Assembly (NCBI GenBank): GCA_946699065.1
Contig: CAMPDV010000078.1
Location: 744,001 to 808,000 of the forward strand
DNA length: 64,000 nt
DNA from: Loxodes magnus
Taxonomy: Eukaryota > Ciliophora > Karyorelictea > Loxodida > Loxodidae
Direction: 5' to 3'
Shown here: positions 12,001 to 25,556 of the stretch, one piece after another
How the letters are laid out: every line of letters begins with the position of its first letter
Numbering within the stretch: the stretch's first letter is position 1
Program-made: the position numbers and the translations under genes
The notes under the pieces: model-generated
Told to the model about the DNA's origin: nothing
What the model saw: the letters and a program-made list of their open reading frames with translations, nothing else
Databases searched by the model: none

Positions 12001-12960
12001 TAAATTATGTTAGGATAGCATTTAGAAAATATAGTTATATTTATTAAATATATTAAATAACTTAAAAAAATAATTTAATTTTCTTTATTTTTAAACATTT
12101 TAAGCATAGTAAAGCTTTAAATAATTTTAAATTATATATAGAAATAAATAATACTATTTTAATAAAAATTATAAATCAAATAGTTAAATTAAATTAATAT
12201 AACTTTCAAATTTAATTTAAGATTATTTTTATTGCTTATTATTATTATTTTTTATATTTATTTATTTATAGTTTTTATTATTAGATTCTAAATATTTTTA
12301 ATATTATAATTTATTATTTAGAATTTATTTATTTCAATACATTTGTTTTAGTTATAATTTTGTGATTAAATTATGAATTTTTAATGTTTATCATATTCTT
12401 TTAGAATAAAAATTATATTATAAATTGTTAAATTCTTATCATAATAACTTATTTATTATTCAATCCTAATTAATTTTCTTAAAATTTAGATTCAATTAAT
12501 TTAATTCTAGCAAATATCTTTCAATAAACTAAGTTTTTTCACTAATAAATATATTTTAATATATTGTTTCTATAGTTTTAAATTATGTATTTTCAAATAG
12601 TCATATTCTATTAAAAAATTGCGCCGAAGTTTTATAAAGTTCGAAAAGGTTATTTTATTGCTAATTTTTCACTTGCATTTCTTTTTTTATTCTAGATAAA
12701 TTTTACTAAATCTTTATTACTAAAATATCAGATCTACTTTTTTTCTAAACTATATTATAGAGATTAAGTTTCAATGAAATAATAGTAACTAAAAATAGTA
12801 TTATTTTAATCTTTTATTAGTATTATCGAATCACTTTTTTACTTAAAAATCCAAAATTTGAGGGGAAAATAAATGTCTATGATTTTAATGAAGAGAAATA
12901 ACAATATTATATGAGGACATTTGATATCTAAAATTTTAGATAAAATAACATATTAATTGA
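9011..12960. other. long A+T-rich stretch without recognised gene
   Basis: Almost pure A/T with homopolymer runs. I see no motif, repeat family member or codon structure here. Confidence 0.5.
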
Positions 12961-13039
12961 TGCAATTATAATTATATAAAATTATTTCTCCGTTATTAGG
13001 GAATTTCATCCTGTCAGGATTACATCGCTTTAAACTCCT

Positions 13040-13900
13040 CATTTTTCGCAAAAATGTTTGGGGCAACAGGAAGATTATACGTTCCCATTCGCGGGTTTTT
13101 TAATAGGTTTTCCGTCCTACATTTCTGTCAAATCTTGGTTATAACTTCATCTACTTCCTCTTATAAATACTTCATTCTTGTTGCAAAAGAACTTGTTCAA
13201 CCTAATTTTTTCTGCTTGCTTTGTTATCAGAAATCCTGCTATTTCTATTGAAACTTCCGACTGTTCTATATAGGTGTTATTGGCTTTGTATCAAAAGCAT
13301 CTCTTCCTGATCGGAATTAGTCTCATTCGAGGTTAAGCTTAGTATTCGACAACCATTGGGTTAAATCCATTATTCAGCTATTCCATTCTTGATATTTTAG
13401 GATTTGAATTTTCTATTCTTATTTCGCTACTTAATCCCTCGACTAAGTTTTGTTCTTATCTTTGTGGTGTTGGATGCTGAAGAACACATCTATTGAGTGC
13501 TCATATTTGTCTATACAATCACCGTCCATTTAATTATTTACTTCTAGCTTGAAAATTAGTTTTTTCGTTCAAGTATTTCAACTTTAAACCTCTTCATGGA
13601 GATTCACCACCATCAATGAAAACTACGCTACATCAACTTGCTCGTAATTGAAGCTAAATGATCTTAACTTGTCATGCAATAACATTTTCTGTTGTTTTCG
13701 AGGTATCTTTTCCGTGTTAAGAGTTTGTGGATTTTTTTGTCATTTAGCCCGCTTTGTAATTGTTAGGTCTTTTATTATTTTTTTGGCTGATCAAAAAGTT
13801 GATTATAATTAAATTAAAGACTTGAGGTTATAAGAAGTGGCATCTCGCTTCCTCTCTTCCTTTTTGTCTTTGGAAGAGGTGGTAAAGAAGTCCTATTGGA
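13040..13900 (-). pseudogene. decayed coiled-coil element gene of family F
   Basis: Near 13630-13700 the reverse strand encodes a segment matching the core of the 43.4-kb gene: a His-x-Lys/Glu-x3-Ser-x-Phe-Asn stretch, then Gln-Phe-Ser-Leu-Met-Val-Val-Asn-Leu-His-Glu-Glu-Val, equivalent to Gln-Leu-Val-Lys-Val-Val-Leu-Ser-Leu-Gln-Glu-Glu-Val at 43.5 kb. A one-base shift separates it from the following coiled-coil segment. Downstream (13050-13250) is a basic, Cys-containing tail. G+C is visibly higher than around it. Several frame breaks make it a relic. Confidence 0.5.
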
Positions 13901-14259
13901 TGTTTATTCTTTTTTGGCTACATATAAATTGATGTAATTTATAATTATCGAGCTAGAAGAAACTTAAAACTCAATAAAGTTAATAATTTAAAACTAATTA
14001 ATTATTAGATTAAAACTCTTTAAATAAAATTTAGTTCTAAAAAAGCTTACCAAGTTTTATAACTTTTAAGAAAGCATCATAAACGTTTTTGTATTCTAAG
14101 TTTTGAAATCTAAATTTTATTTTTCAATTTAAATTATTAAATTAAAAATTTTAAAGTTAATAATCTTAATGAAATTAAGCTTTTAATATTGCTCAATAAA
14201 GGCTTATAATTAGTGTTAGAATATTCAATTTAAAAAAAAAGATTGGTAGTTTAATTAAA

Positions 14260-16215
14260 AATGTTTTTAAAGTTTCTATCTAATAGAGGACAAAAATTCA
14301 ATCTCTATAGACATATTTCACATTTCAAAAGACTTGGATCACCATGCAAAACAACTTTCATTATTTATGAGAAAGATGTAAAACATATAGGACATCCTGT
14401 CTCATCTTCCATTTGCTACCATATTTTTTCTTTTTCTTGGTTGAAGATTCCTACTATTAAAATAGCTTTTTCTATATTATTCTAAATTTCCTCTTATATT
14501 TCTTCCTGTTTTTCTTCACTTTCTTTTATTTACTTTTGCTGTATATCCTGATTTTGTTCTTATAGTTTATCCTAATTACATTATTATAAGACTTACTTAT
14601 TTTTTAACTGATTTTCTTTCATTTCCCCAATTCATATCGTAACTGTTAAGCTTGGGAAGTCTTTCCTTGAAAGCCTCATATACTGCACTATCTTAAGAAG
14701 CTGTTCTTTCAATTATAAGTAAAATAAATTTTACTCCTAAAGGTAGCGAAAGATTTTCTTCTTTACAAACATCTAATATCTCTTAGAGAGCTCAAGCACT
14801 TTCTTCGCCTTTGCTAGACTTAAAATAATAATTTTTCACTCTTTGCTATTTTAGGATGTATGAACTTGATTTGAAAAGTGAGAACTTAAGGTTTGATAAA
14901 GATTTGACATTTATTTAGTTTGCTTTACTTTTCCCATTCAGTTTATTGAGCACTAAGAACATTTTAAATATTTTAGCGTATTCTCTAATCTAAAAGAGGC
15001 GTAGAAGCATTTGATTATACTAAAATAAGCATCAGCTCTCCTATTAAAGCAGCATGTCTATTAAGTTTAATAGCTCCTAGAATAAATTCTGCAACTCCTG
15101 CATCACTTAAGGAGTTTTTCACACTTGGACAGATGGCTAAATATAGAGTAGAATTCCCTTCAAATCTTTACGATTTTCCCTTACTAAAGATAAATTCTTA
15201 CTTGTATATATAAACTAGGAATTCCTCTAAGTCTCTAAAAGGCTGTTCTGAAACAATCTAATACAAAACTACAACTTCTTAGCGTATTTTGCACTGAATT
15301 TTCTGCTTTTTTGTGTAAATATTCAATCAGTTAGTCTCTTTCTAATATGTCTTCCACTTCAAGACTTGGAATATTTCTAGCAATTCTTTCCCAAATCATT
15401 CTTAGGCTTGATAATACATCAAATGTTATATTTTATTGAAGAGAAAAAAAAAACCATAAAAAAAGCCATAAGTTGTTTGTTTAAGAACGTTTACTATTTC
15501 AGAATCTCCCATATTATAAAGCATGAAGTTAAAGTCACTGGAATGAAGAGAGTTTATATAATCTTTATATTTTATAGCTGCTTCAAGAGTCATCTCTCTT
15601 CATCATCAGTTCTTCTAATAGCTACATTCCTTATAGTTTCTACTAAAAGTTTATCAAGTCAGATACTTTCACTGATTATTTATAAAGTGTTATCATAGCC
15701 CGTATATAAGCTAAATATTTGTCTTCCCCTAATCTATTATAAACCACTAGAACACTATGAATACATGCTAGATAAAGCAAAACATTTCAAGAGAATTTTT
15801 TTCCTCTCTGATATTATCAATCTATTCTATGCGTCATGTTCTAGATGTACGAAAGATGATATTAATCAGTTTTCGTTCTCTGGAAATTTCTCTCTCCAAA
15901 ATACATTATCTATTATTCTGCAGGTAATAATCCTAGAACACCTCCTAATTTCATCCATTATTTGTTCTACATAAAAAACAGGTACAATGTCCGTTTGTAA
16001 TGATACATCTATTTCTGGTAATTAAAAACGAACACCTGATATTCATCAGCTTCAGTTTTACCATCATGGGCTTTAAAAGTATCATTAAGCATTTAAAATA
16101 CTACATTTTGTCTCAATCAATTTTATTTCTCAGCACCCCACTACTTTGGAGATGCTATCTAATAACTCATTATAGGAGACAGGCAATCTTAATAAGATAT
16201 TTAAAGTACAGAAAT
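14260..16215 (-). pseudogene. unrecognised large gene with a degenerate RING-like C-terminal motif
   Basis: The reverse strand carries a series of frames with good coding character from about 16200 down to 14270. The clearest stretch (about 15420-15230) contains an Arg-Met-Ile-Trp-Glu-Arg-Ile-Ala-Arg-Asn segment. It joins in frame to a downstream Asn-Ser-Thr-Leu-Tyr-Leu-Ala-Ile-Cys segment (about 15160) if a 22-nt GT...AG interval is removed. Another clear block (about 14800-14680) reads Leu-Pro-Leu-Gly-Val-Lys-Phe-Ile-Leu-Leu. The C-terminal end (14400-14280) has CPIC, then CEIC and CP, spaced like a RING finger but lacking the middle Cys-His pair and the last Cys. In-frame TGAs occur (one in a Ser-Ala-TGA-Ala-Leu context). 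It may be an old pseudogene or a gene with tiny introns. No family assigned. Confidence 0.45.
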
Positions 16216-16944
16216 TTTTAGCTAGATGGCAATAAAAAGTGTTAATAAATATATAATATAAGAAAGAGATTAAGAATATGTGATATTAAGACAGAAAATT
16301 TATTTAAGAAATTAAAAAGAAGCACTGATAAAATAAAGTCTGCGATGATAGCAAATGAAAATAAGAAACAAAAAAATTTGGAGATGATTATAAATTAAAA
16401 GAAGACTAATGGTAGATTAAAGAGGATATTAAGGGAAATCGATTTGATAATACATGGATGTACGATAGAAAGAGTGTAAATTGAGGGAAGAGATAAGACA
16501 TTTAACTTAGAAAAACATTATCATTAAATTGAAATTAAAAGATAAAATTTGGAAATAAACGAAAATAAAATTTGAAATATATAAATATTAAAAGTAATTG
16601 AAAGATATATTTTAAAACAAAAATAGAAAAAAAATTAAAGAATAATTTAAATGTCAAACTACTGTTCGAAATAAATAAGTAAAAGCTAAAATAAAATTTA
16701 TAAATAAAGAATCAAATCTAAAATTAAATATTATTTTTAAAATAAACAAATAAAAATAAGTTTGAAGTGTAAAATAAATTAGAAATTTAATATACGAAAA
16801 ATTTATGAAATGAATAAGGAAAATTGATATAAGCGGAATCTTATTATTAATATAATAAAAAGAGTAAAATAAATGTAAAAGAAAGTAAATATGAGAATTT
16901 AATTTATAATGCTGGAAAAAGCAGCAAAAAGGATGAAAATAGTA

Positions 16945-17545
16945 TTTGGTTTTTAGGTTATTGCTTTTAGTTTTTTGGTTTCTTGCTTTTAGTTTTTGGT
17001 TTATTGTCTTTTGTTTTTTATGCTTTATGCTTTTTGGTTTTTGGTTTTTTTATTTTGGTTTATTGTCTTTTAATTTTTGGCTTCTTGTTCTTTTTTTTTG
17101 GTTTCAGGTTTTTGGTTTTGGGTTCTTGTCTTTTTTTTTAATATTTTTTGGTTTTTTGTTTTTTTGTTTCTAGCTTTAATTTTTAGTTTTTAGTTTCTTG
17201 TTCCTGGTTTTTGGCTTTTTTATTTTATTTTTTGGTTTCTTGTTTTAAGTTTTTGGTTTCTTGTTTTTAATTTTTTCTTTTTCTTTTAGTTTTAGTTTTA
17301 GTTTCTTTTTTTTGTTTTTGCATTTCGGTTTCTTTTTGTTTTTTGGTTTATTTTTTTGTTTTTTATGCCTTTTAGTTTTTGGTTTCTTTTTTGTGGTTTC
17401 TTCCTTTTTTTGTTTTTTTGTTTTTATGCTTTTTGGTTTTAGGTTTCTTTTTTTTAAGTTTTGTTTTTTGGTTTCTTGTTTTTTATTTTTTTCTTTTTGG
17501 CTTACAAAATTAAATTTTATTTTATTATTAAATTAAATAAAGATT
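16945..17545 (+). repeat. T/G-rich low-complexity block
   Basis: About 600 bp in which the + strand is nearly all T and G with scattered C and A: irregular repeats of TTTTTGGTTTCTTG-like units. It translates as Phe/Trp/Leu runs, but the pattern is simple-sequence, not a gene. The strand asymmetry is extreme compared with flanks. Confidence 0.85.
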
Positions 17546-17717
17546 TTTCTTTTTTTTTCTTTTCATAATTAGTTTCTAAAACCCGGCTTAAATCTTCAAT
17601 TTTAAATTTTAAAACTAAATTTATCAAAATTTACAAAAAATAAGATGATTGATGTTAACAGATACAAAAAATATTCTTTCACTATTTATTTAGAATAATA
17701 TTAAATATTTTAATATA

Positions 17718-18347
17718 TAGATCCTGAGGGCGGAAAACTTGAATCTTCGGCTTCTTTTGTAAGATAGAAAAAAGGAAAATCAAGACTTGTTTAGTAAAGT
17801 TTAGTTTTAAATTGAAGCCTTAACTTCCTAATTTGAACTATTAGAAAAAAACCTAGAAGCAAATCAATAGAAAATTAAAGAAGAAATTCGATTACCAATC
17901 AAAAAAAACTAACTTCAATCAGAAAAGATGGAAATTGAAAAAATGTAAACAGAATAAAAATTTTAATTCAAGCCCTTAATAGAACGTTGCTATTGTTGTC
18001 AAAAGGCTGGACATTTTTGGAGGTAATATCCGAAGTGAAGAAGAGTGCTTGAGCAGCACCGTAAATAATTTGGAACATCGAGGAGGCTATATTGTAACTA
18101 CTTTGGAGGTATTTACAGAAAGAAGCTGATATTAGATGATTCAAGTGTGACACTAATCAAACAGGATCTTGGTAATTAATAGTAACAGAATAAATAGCTT
18201 TAAAAGGACAACAATGACCTTAGAATTTGTTTAGAGAAGCTGGAGAAAAATTACAAGAAAATGGAAGAACAATTCTATGAGCTTATTGAAGAGAAAGAAG
18301 AATTATCTCAGTTTGAAATTGATTCAGATGAAGACATGTACAGTTGA
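17718..18347 (+). pseudogene. Gag-like coiled-coil / CCHC zinc-knuckle gene (copy D)
   Basis: One reading frame (TAA/TAG = Gln) runs through the whole stretch with a single TGA at 18036-18038. In order: coiled coil (Glu/Gln/Lys heptads, about 17720-17960), a knuckle CYCCQKAGHFWRQY (CX2CX4HX4 with Tyr in place of the last Cys), the family motif LYCNYFGGIYRKK, a second coiled coil, and an acidic end (DSDED) before TGA 18345-18347. CCHC knuckles in retroelement Gag-type proteins bind nucleic acid; that role is inferred. The internal TGA and the lost Cys suggest decay, though the frame beyond the TGA is fully preserved. ATG 17928 lies inside the coiled coil, so the true start is unclear. Copy A follows 350 bp downstream. 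Confidence 0.6.
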
Positions 18348-18693
18348 GTATTGAATATAGAAACTTTTATTGTCTTTAGTTTGATGAAACATTTTCTCTA
18401 ATTAAAGATGACCCTAACCCTTATAGTTAAAATTAATTAATTAATTAAATATTTTTAATACTAAAGTCAAAAAGAATATATCCTATTAAAAGAATTAATA
18501 AATGGATTTAACTAGCTAATAAAGTATTTATCAAAATGAGATAGAAAGAGAGCTATGACTGAAAACGCAGAAACATTTAAATTTAAAATTATTTTTTTGA
18601 TTTTTCCCGATAATTATTCAATTATGTCTCAATATTTCAAATTTTGAATCTCATATAGTTTATTCTTTATATCATTATATATATTTAAATAAA

Positions 18694-19486
18694 ATGGCTC
18701 CTAAGAAATAATCGACAAAAACTAACAGGAAATCGAACAATAAAACTCTCTAATCGAAATATACTCCCTAGAAGCGGAAAACAAAAAATGCAACAATCAC
18801 TTATAGACTTGATTTAACGATTATATTCTTTAACTTTTACTGTGCAATAATTATAAAACGAAAATTAATGATTAAAAACGGAAATAAGTACTAAAGCCTT
18901 GATATTGCAAGGTAATTAAAAACTGGAAAAAATGGAGCAAAGAATAGTAGAAATTAATAAATCATACAATTCTAATCTTAATAATGTTCCTATGGTAATA
19001 GAAGAACAAAATTTAAATTCTTTTTCGGATCAGAAAAAAATTGTCAATTTTTTAAAATTCAAAAAATGCTAAAAATACTTAAAAATAGGACATAACTCGA
19101 AATATTGTAAAACAAGATGTTTCTAATGCTAAAAGGTTGGACACATCTTTAGAAGATGCTGGTATTTTCAGAAGAAGCAAGAATCTAATAATTGAAAGAT
19201 ATGAAATAATATGAAAAAACTATATTGTTCTCTAGAAGGAAGACTTTACAAGAAAAAATTATACTGTGGAGATTAATTATTATTGGATATAGTAAATGCT
19301 CAAAAAAGAAGGATGAGGAAGATGTTGGGACCTAATTGAGATTGAAGAAAAATTCCTAAGATCAAGAAAGGTTAAATCTGTACAACACGATATGCAATAG
19401 AAGAAGCAAGCTCTGAAGAAGACCCGAACGATTCATTTACATCTTAAAACTCATAAAATAATTAGTGGCAAACCAAATAAAGGTGA
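18694..19486 (+). pseudogene. Gag-like CCHC zinc-knuckle gene (copy A)
   Basis: Begins ATGGCTCCTAAGAAA, as copy B does (copy E begins almost alike). Relative to B it has two 1-nt deletions in the first 110 bp, so the N-terminus is broken. From about 18920 one frame is continuous: a coiled coil, a degenerate knuckle (CX2YX4HX4C), a perfect knuckle CFQCQKVGHIFRRC, the motif GRLYKKK, and an acidic tail with SSEED, ending at TGA 19484-19486. That frame passes four internal TGAs. The 3' end (19465-19515) is shared with copies B and K and may be the element terminus. B is a near-identical inverted copy 37 kb away. No polymerase or integrase domain is linked to it. Confidence 0.65.
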
Positions 19487-19519
19487 AGTCACTTTAATAA
19501 ATTATGTTATGTTATTAAA

Positions 19520-22500
19520 ATTTTATATTTAAAGAACAGCTTTAAAAATTTCTATCACTATATATAACAAAAAAAATTAAATAATAACTAAGATTTATAT
19601 GTTTCAAATTAATAGTAAATTAATAGAAAAGGAAATTTTTTTTAATTCGTAAAATAAAAGATTTAGGCCTTAATATTCTTCATTAACTATATGTTATTTT
19701 GTTATATTTTTAGCTTTATTAATGATTAACTTAGTACAAACATATTAGTTTTAGGCTGATTCTATGTTTACATTTAGGTAAATTATTTCATAATTTTATT
19801 ATTTTGATTAGATTTTTTAATATACTTTTAATTATTTTATTTTCTTTCGAGGTTTAATGAAAATTAAATAAAAATTAATTAATTTTATAAAAAAAATCTA
19901 AATTTAGTGAGTTAATACCGTACTTTAAATAATTTTACATATATTTTAACTATTTTTATATTTTATCTTTTGATTCTTTTTAATTTTATCATAAATTATA
20001 ATTTTTTAATTAAGAAGTAGAAATTAATAAATTACTATTCCTTTATTTTAAATAAATTTCTTAATTTATTTTTATTAATTTTCATTTTCGTATACCAGTT
20101 AATATTTTTAACTAAAAATTATTTTTACTTAAACGTTTTCCTTATATAATATCTTCAAAAAAATGAGCTCAAAATTTTCTCCTTATTTATTTACTCTTTT
20201 TTGCGCAGTTTAATTAAAATTTAATTACAACAATTTTAATATCTTTTAATTATTTAATAAAATTTCCTTTATAATTCTAACTACTGCTCTTTATATAATT
20301 TTTAAGTAATAAATAATTGCTAACATTATTTTCCATATTTAGATTTTAAATAAAACTCCTTATTTTTATAAATCAAATTATGCGCTTTTAATAATGCTTT
20401 ACTACTCTCTTTTTATAATTTCAACTCTCCATTAAAAATTATTTTATAATTTTCTCTTTTTAAGATGTATTCTTCCTTTCCAATAAATATATAAAGTTTG
20501 TTTGATTCTCATTTTTATATTTATCAAATTTATAAATTTAAATTATTAAATTAAGTGCTTCTTTTTTTAATTTTTGAAGTTAGAAACTGAATTATTCTTT
20601 TATTGATTCCATATTTCCTCTTTATAATTAAATAGCTTTGTATATATATCCTTAATTTATTTAAATCTTTTAATTTATCCTTTTTTGTCTTAAAGTTCTA
20701 TTTTTCTCTACTATACTCTCCTTCTAAATTTATGAGGATATCTTATTATATTTTTTCTTTATATTTAAATAAGGAATTAAGAATAAAAAACATATTATTA
20801 AGAAAAAAATGAATAGAGTAAAACTAAGACATTATAAATAGAATTATATTTGGTAGTATAGATAAAATTATAATTCTTTATATTTTTTTAATATCAAGTC
20901 TTTTTATCTTTATTAATTGCAAAAATTAATAACTTATTTCAATAATTCATATATTAAAAAAATTAAATGACTATAATTTATTTATTAACTAATTAATTTA
21001 TGTAAGAAGAATCAGCTAGGCTAATAAAATTTAAATACAATTTAGATCTTTTATAAAGAAATTGTTTAAGTTAATGCATTTACATCCATTTCCCAAAAAG
21101 AAAATTTAGTAACATTTTATTTATTCTTTAAAGGAAATTTCTTTTTTATTTTTTAAGACAATTTATTAAATTTTGAGTATATGAGAGTTCTAAAATTTGC
21201 GAAATTAGATATCTTGCAAATCCTAATTTTAATATGTAAATATAAAAAATTAAATAAAATAAATCATCAAGTATTAGCAAATTTAAAAGTTTAAATTATC
21301 AAAAATCCTTCACTTCTAACTCTTATTATACTTGTATTAGTAAATACTTAAAAAAATAATGTCTGATTGAATATTTAAACTAACTTAAATATATAAATAT
21401 AGTTCCTAAGATTTTAGAAAAAATAATTTAGAAGAATGCCTTAATACCCTCTCATATAAGATTTTATTAATCTTTAATAAAAAATTAAGGCGCTAAATTA
21501 AAAAATAAATTGAAATGAATGATAAACTTAATATCTGATTTTTGTATGTATTTTATTACAATTTATAATAATCTTCTTCATATTTTTTATGTTTTATATT
21601 ATCATTACTTTTACTCATCAACTATTATTTAATTCTTAAAATTTTTTGCTTTATAACTGATAAAAAATTACGATGTATACATTTATCCGAAAGAATTTAA
21701 ATATTTATATACTTGCATTTTTAATTTTCTAAATATTTATATTTGCTGAAATATAATAAAATTGTTTTAGAAATTTTATAAAAATTAATACAATAATTTT
21801 TTAGTAAGTAAATAATTAATAATAAATATAAAAGTAAACTAACTTGATTTAGAATTTATTTATTAATTTATTAAGTTTTAACAGAAAAAATATGAAAAAA
21901 ATTAAAAATTTTATAATCAAAATTAGATTTATAAATCTAGAGAAATAGATAAAAAATCAAGATTTTTAGCTTTGTTATTTTTATTTTTGAAAGAAAGAGA
22001 ATAAATTAAAAAAATTAAATTAAGTTAAATAAGTAATATTATCTGAATTAGTTATTGAAAATGATAGATTAATAATTGATAATAGATGAAGAGAATAAAA
22101 TTTTATAGACTCTTTAAATTTTTGATTGAGAAAAATTTGTAAACCAATTAAGATTCATTTTAATTTACTCTTTTGTCTTTATTTATTTTTAAAAACTAAT
22201 AAATTATGTGAAGAAAGCTTTTTTTATTTATTTGTTTGACTAATTTTATAATTATTAAATATTTTTCTAGATAGTTTAAGTAAAATAAACTGAGATATTT
22301 TTAGATAGTATTATTATTAAATTAATTAATTTAACAAAATATTTTATTTGCTAAATCTATCATCATATCAAATAAATGGCTGTTTAACTCTTTTCTTTAT
22401 AGAGAAAATGCATATAAAGTAAAATATTTTCCTATTTATTCATTCTTATACTTATTCTGCAAAAATTGTTTATTTATATTAATGGGCATACAAATAAAAA

Positions 22501-25500
22501 GGGGAAAAATAATATTATAATTTCTTAGGTACTATTTACTGATATGCAAATAAATAATTATTTTAGAAATTTATAATTAATTTAAATCTATAGATGCTTT
22601 AATAATTATCAATATTCTGATATTAGCATCATTTGTAATATTATGACGATCTTTTTATATTCTAAATTAGTTATGATGAAAGTCTGAAAGAAATAACCTT
22701 TAAATAGAATATTTAGAAATAATAGACAATAATTAAATAAATAATAAAAAATAAGCTTTCTATTTAATTATCAAAGTTTTTAGTATTAATAGTAAGGTTT
22801 AAATTACTTGATATTCCACTAAGAACTTTTGTATTATCAAGTAAAAGTTTTTAATAAAAAAAAGAATATTTCTGAACTGTTTTTCTTTATCCAAATAATT
22901 ATTCTGGATTTCGAAAAATAGTGAAATTGTTAGCTTTAAATATAATCTGTTTATATAAACATTTTTATTTTATTTTAAACAAGGCTACTTAATTAAAAGA
23001 GATTTAATTTTTAGTAAATTAGTGTAGATATACTCAATTACTCAATTATTTTAAATATTAAATACAACAAGCTGATGAGAATAATAGAAGAAACTAAATA
23101 CTTATTTTGTTAAATATTATTTTTATTTTATAACTATTAGAGTTTTATATACAACTTAATAGCCTTTTAAAGAAAAAGTTAAATATATTATGAACATTTA
23201 ATTTTTTATCTTAGAAAAATTAAAAGAAATATCACTAAAATGAATTTCTGTACAAATAAAGAGAAAGATCAAAAATAGTTTCAAGTTTTGTTTATTTTAG
23301 TTTACCCTCACCTTTATTAAGATTAAGTTTTCCCGATTAAATTGAAAATTTTTATTCTTATTTCAACATTCGATATTTCTCTCATTTAACAACAATAAAT
23401 AGTGAATTTATGGAATTTATTTTAAATGTTTTTTCTTTTCATTATTTTTAGAAATTGGGTGAAAATTACTTAAAATTCGCTTGAAAACGCATTTTAAAAT
23501 TTTTTGTGCTTATCTCACTCTTATTATTCTTCCAATAAGCACGAAAATATTAAACTATTTCTTAAGCATTTCATTTTTAATAAATGTCCTGAAAGATAAA
23601 ATTTATTTTCAAATTACGTTTATTTATTTAATAAATTATTTCGTTAAGCTACTCTTTTATGTAATAATCATTTTAAATTAAGAAGCTATTTAGCATTTTA
23701 AAATAACTAAGCAAAAATTAAAGCTATAAAGCAATTTAATTTTTATTTAATTTTTATAAATAAAATTTATAAATTAAAATTAAAATATATTTAGAAACAT
23801 TATTCGAATGTTAAGCTAAATAGATTATAAAAGATAAATATAAAGTTAAAAAAATTAGAATTATTAATTAATAAATAATTATAAGTTTCAGCTTAAAAAT
23901 AAATTAATATTTATTAAATAATTTTTAATTAACTAATTCCTTTTGCGGGTTCAATTAATAAATAAAAAATAAAAAATAAAATATGCTTTTTTTCTTTTAA
24001 TTTGCTATTTTACAATGCAAAATACATTGATAATGATTTTTTATTTATTTTTATTTTTTAGACAATTTTATATTAATCCAATCATTTAAAAATTTATTAA
24101 ATATAATCTAAAATAATTTTTTTGCTACTATGCTTTTTTCATGATATTTCAATTATAATGTTTATTTTTTTTCTTAAAGTTTTCATTAATAATTTTTTTA
24201 TAAAAGTTATAATATAACTTTTTTTAATTAAATTTTAACTTATTCCTAAACCTTTTTTCTTTGAAAATTAATTAATTTATGCTTATTTACACTTTTTTAT
24301 TTTTTTACAATAAAAACAATTAGAATCTAAGTTCAATAAAAAATATAAAAGCAGATTTATTATGAATTAAATAACTTAAATTTAGTAAATAAGTTCTAAT
24401 TTATTTAATTATTCTATCTTCAGACTTTATTTTTAATCTTTATTTAATAAAACGAAAAAATAAGAAAATTTAAACCATTTTCAGATTTATTCTATCCACC
24501 TTTTTATTCTAACTGTAAAATCTTTTGCTGCTAAAAATTCTTAAATCATTAATATTAAGTTTTTCCTTTTTTTATAGTTTCGAATTAAAATTATATAAAT
24601 AGAAATTTAACTAATTAAGAAAGCTTATTGCTAGAACAACTATATTTCTATAGATTCTTGTATTTAAAAGAGCTTTAATTATAGAATGCAAGGAAAACTA
24701 TATCATTAGAATAAATAATTTTATCTCTTTTAATTATTATTATTCTTATGGATATATTAAGATTATAATAATTATCTTCAATTATTTATTTTATCTTTTA
24801 GTAATATTAAGAATAAATTTTAGTTTAGATTTTTATCTACAGAATTATCTATTTTTTGATTTAGATCAAGAAATTAAGATAGTTAATTTTATTTTAATCA
24901 TATTTTACTTTTTAGAAGTTTGGTTTCAAAGCAATCATATTAATTATCTTTTAAATAATATATTCATTATAATTTAATCTCTTATTTTTAGATCAGTTTT
25001 TAAAGATTTATATTTAGTAAATTCTTTTTTTATTATGACCTAATTTAATAATTTTAATATGATAAAATATTTTCATTTTTTAGGTTCTGCTCGTTCTGCA
25101 AAAAAAAATGTAAACTTTGAGCTTCTCAAATTTAGCAATCTCAAAAATATTTTAAATTATATTCCTATTATTAATAAATAAAAGATACAAAATGCTTATC
25201 ATATAATTAGTTTTCACTTTTGAAAAAATGCAATAAAAATTAAAAAAATTTATTTTTCATTAATTATTTTGGTAATTCATTTAAGTATTTTAGTTTAAAG
25301 TTATATTTAAATTACTTCCTTGCTTTGTTTCTTAAGCCTTACCTATTTTTTTTGTCAAACTTACTATATCTATTTGATATAAACCTCTCTCATTTTTCCT
25401 TTTTTATAGATTGATTTATAAGTAATTTTAGAATTAAACTTTATATTAGCATTGTAAAATTAAAGTCTTACAATTTTTAAGATTGGTTATATGGTATTTT

Positions 25501-25550
25501 TAATTATTTAAATAACGGAAAGTTAAAAATATCAAAATTTGAAAGTTAAG
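19520..25550. other. long A+T-rich stretch without recognised gene
   Basis: Six kilobases of almost pure A/T. Short open frames are Phe/Ile/Lys/Asn-rich and look like chance. I see no repeat-family member here. Confidence 0.5.
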
Positions 25551-25556
25551 AGTTTA

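Noticed and set aside
15408-16221. Plus-strand open frames over the 14.3-16.2 kb gene
   Set aside because: They are shadows of the reverse-strand coding stretches, which have better codon character and a Cys motif.
16946-17536. Open frames of 75 and 91 codons rich in Phe and Trp
   Set aside because: They are translations of the T/G-rich simple sequence, with no codon structure.
18410-18425. CCCTAACCC, telomere-like
   Set aside because: A single short occurrence; ciliate telomere repeats would be longer and of the CCCCAA or CCCCAAAA type.
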